In this document: positions 30,092 to 30,304 of the stretch, piece after piece
How positions within the stretch are numbered: the first letter of the stretch is position 1
Layout of the letters: every line of letters begins with the position of its first letter
Assembly: GCA_025455795.1 (NCBI GenBank)
Contig: JALOLW010000002.1
Location: 1-30,304, forward strand
Direction of reading: 5' to 3'
Source of the DNA: Spirosomataceae bacterium
GTDB taxonomy: Bacteria; Bacteroidota; Bacteroidia; Cytophagales; Spirosomataceae
Length of the DNA stretch: 30,304 nt
Position numbers and translations under genes: made by a program
The notes under the pieces: generated by a model
The model's input: only the letters and a program-made list of their open reading frames with translations
Told to the model about the DNA's origin: nothing
The model's database searches: none

Positions 30092-30304
30092 TGTATGATG
30101 CGCGTGCGATGGGGCGATCATGACGGGCGGGATGGCGGTTCGGGCGTGCAGGCTCGGCGCCCCCGGGTCCGGCAGTCCGCCTCCATGCGACCCGCGCCGA
30201 CGCGCTGTCATGACACCGCGAGATCGATGATGCCGAGGAGTGTGGTGATGTTGACCGTTCGATCCATTTCAGCCGTCGTGGAAGCCTGGAGCGAGGCGGC
30301 GGGG
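30092..30304. other. G+C-rich foreign tail; likely chimeric junction
   Basis: From about 30092 the sequence no longer fits the receptor and becomes strongly G+C-rich: by hand count about 80% G+C in 30121-30180 and 67% in 30181-30240, against 47% in 29941-30000. On the minus strand the segment from the right edge to a TGA at 30210-30208 reads as a coding-like frame with G/C at most third positions, ending NITTLLGIIDLAVS; it could be the end of a gene from a high-G+C organism. Its family is not recognised. An assembly or ligation chimera is the simplest reading; a true insertion is possible. Confidence 0.7.

Noticed and set aside
29753..30211. Minus-strand open frame across the junction at the right end
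   Set aside because: It joins antisense receptor sequence to foreign G+C-rich sequence, so it cannot be one real gene.

Overview
The window looks like chromosomal DNA of a Bacteroidota bacterium, most likely a Cytophagales / Spirosomaceae-like organism. This rests on several things seen in the sequence: many start regions carry the Bacteroidota -7 promoter element TAnnTTTG, and there are families typical of the phylum (a DUF4296 lipoprotein, a DUF2795 protein, CarboxypepD_reg-like domains, a TonB-dependent receptor with an N-terminal carboxypeptidase-like domain, and an OmpA protein with beta-propeller-type repeats). The genus is inference. The last ~210 bases (from about 30092) are abruptly G+C-rich and break the receptor gene, so I read them as foreign sequence, probably an assembly or ligation chimera.

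Layout. 1-1939: 5' part of an MFS transporter (minus), divergent from a PfkB sugar kinase. 1943-4401 (minus): a thioredoxin-fold lipid/periplasm-type protein, a PD-(D/E)XK-like protein with its own promoter, and a cytochrome c / copper type II monooxygenase-like protein. 4505-6020 (plus): a DUF234-type AAA ATPase whose predicted -7 promoter box is exactly the spacer of a perfect 23-bp inverted repeat. 6031-14425 (minus): a long co-directional run of DUF58 protein, RidA, orphan OmpR-type response regulator, M3 dipeptidyl carboxypeptidase, a carboxypeptidase-like-domain protein, a RelE-type toxin-antitoxin pair and an M1 metallopeptidase. 14471-24630 (plus): DUF4296 lipoprotein, a nested palindromic element, an isolated nuoB-nuoC pair, DUF2795 protein, PaaI thioesterase, membrane GT2, [2Fe-2S] ferredoxin, YbaB, GT2, mreBCD, ECF sigma factor, a small Cys-rich probable anti-sigma protein and gmk. 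24645-25658 (minus): mnmH. 25915-30091 (plus): OmpA-family protein and a TonB-dependent receptor.

Working together: mreBCD sets rod shape; the two glycosyltransferases, the OmpA protein, the DUF4296 lipoprotein and the receptor serve the cell envelope; the sigma factor and the Cys-rich protein look like a signalling pair translationally linked to gmk. The M1 and M3 peptidases are both predicted to be exported and to degrade peptides in the periplasm. The thioredoxin-fold protein and the cytochrome/copper protein probably act together in periplasmic redox chemistry. No CRISPR array, tRNA, rRNA, transposase or prophage was seen. I did not find a convincing wholly new system; the most unusual items are the inverted-repeat-embedded ATPase promoter, the toxin-antitoxin pair fused by overlaps into a peptidase operon, several palindromic/heptameric repeats, and the chimeric right end. 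There is no gene-free stretch longer than 300 bases.
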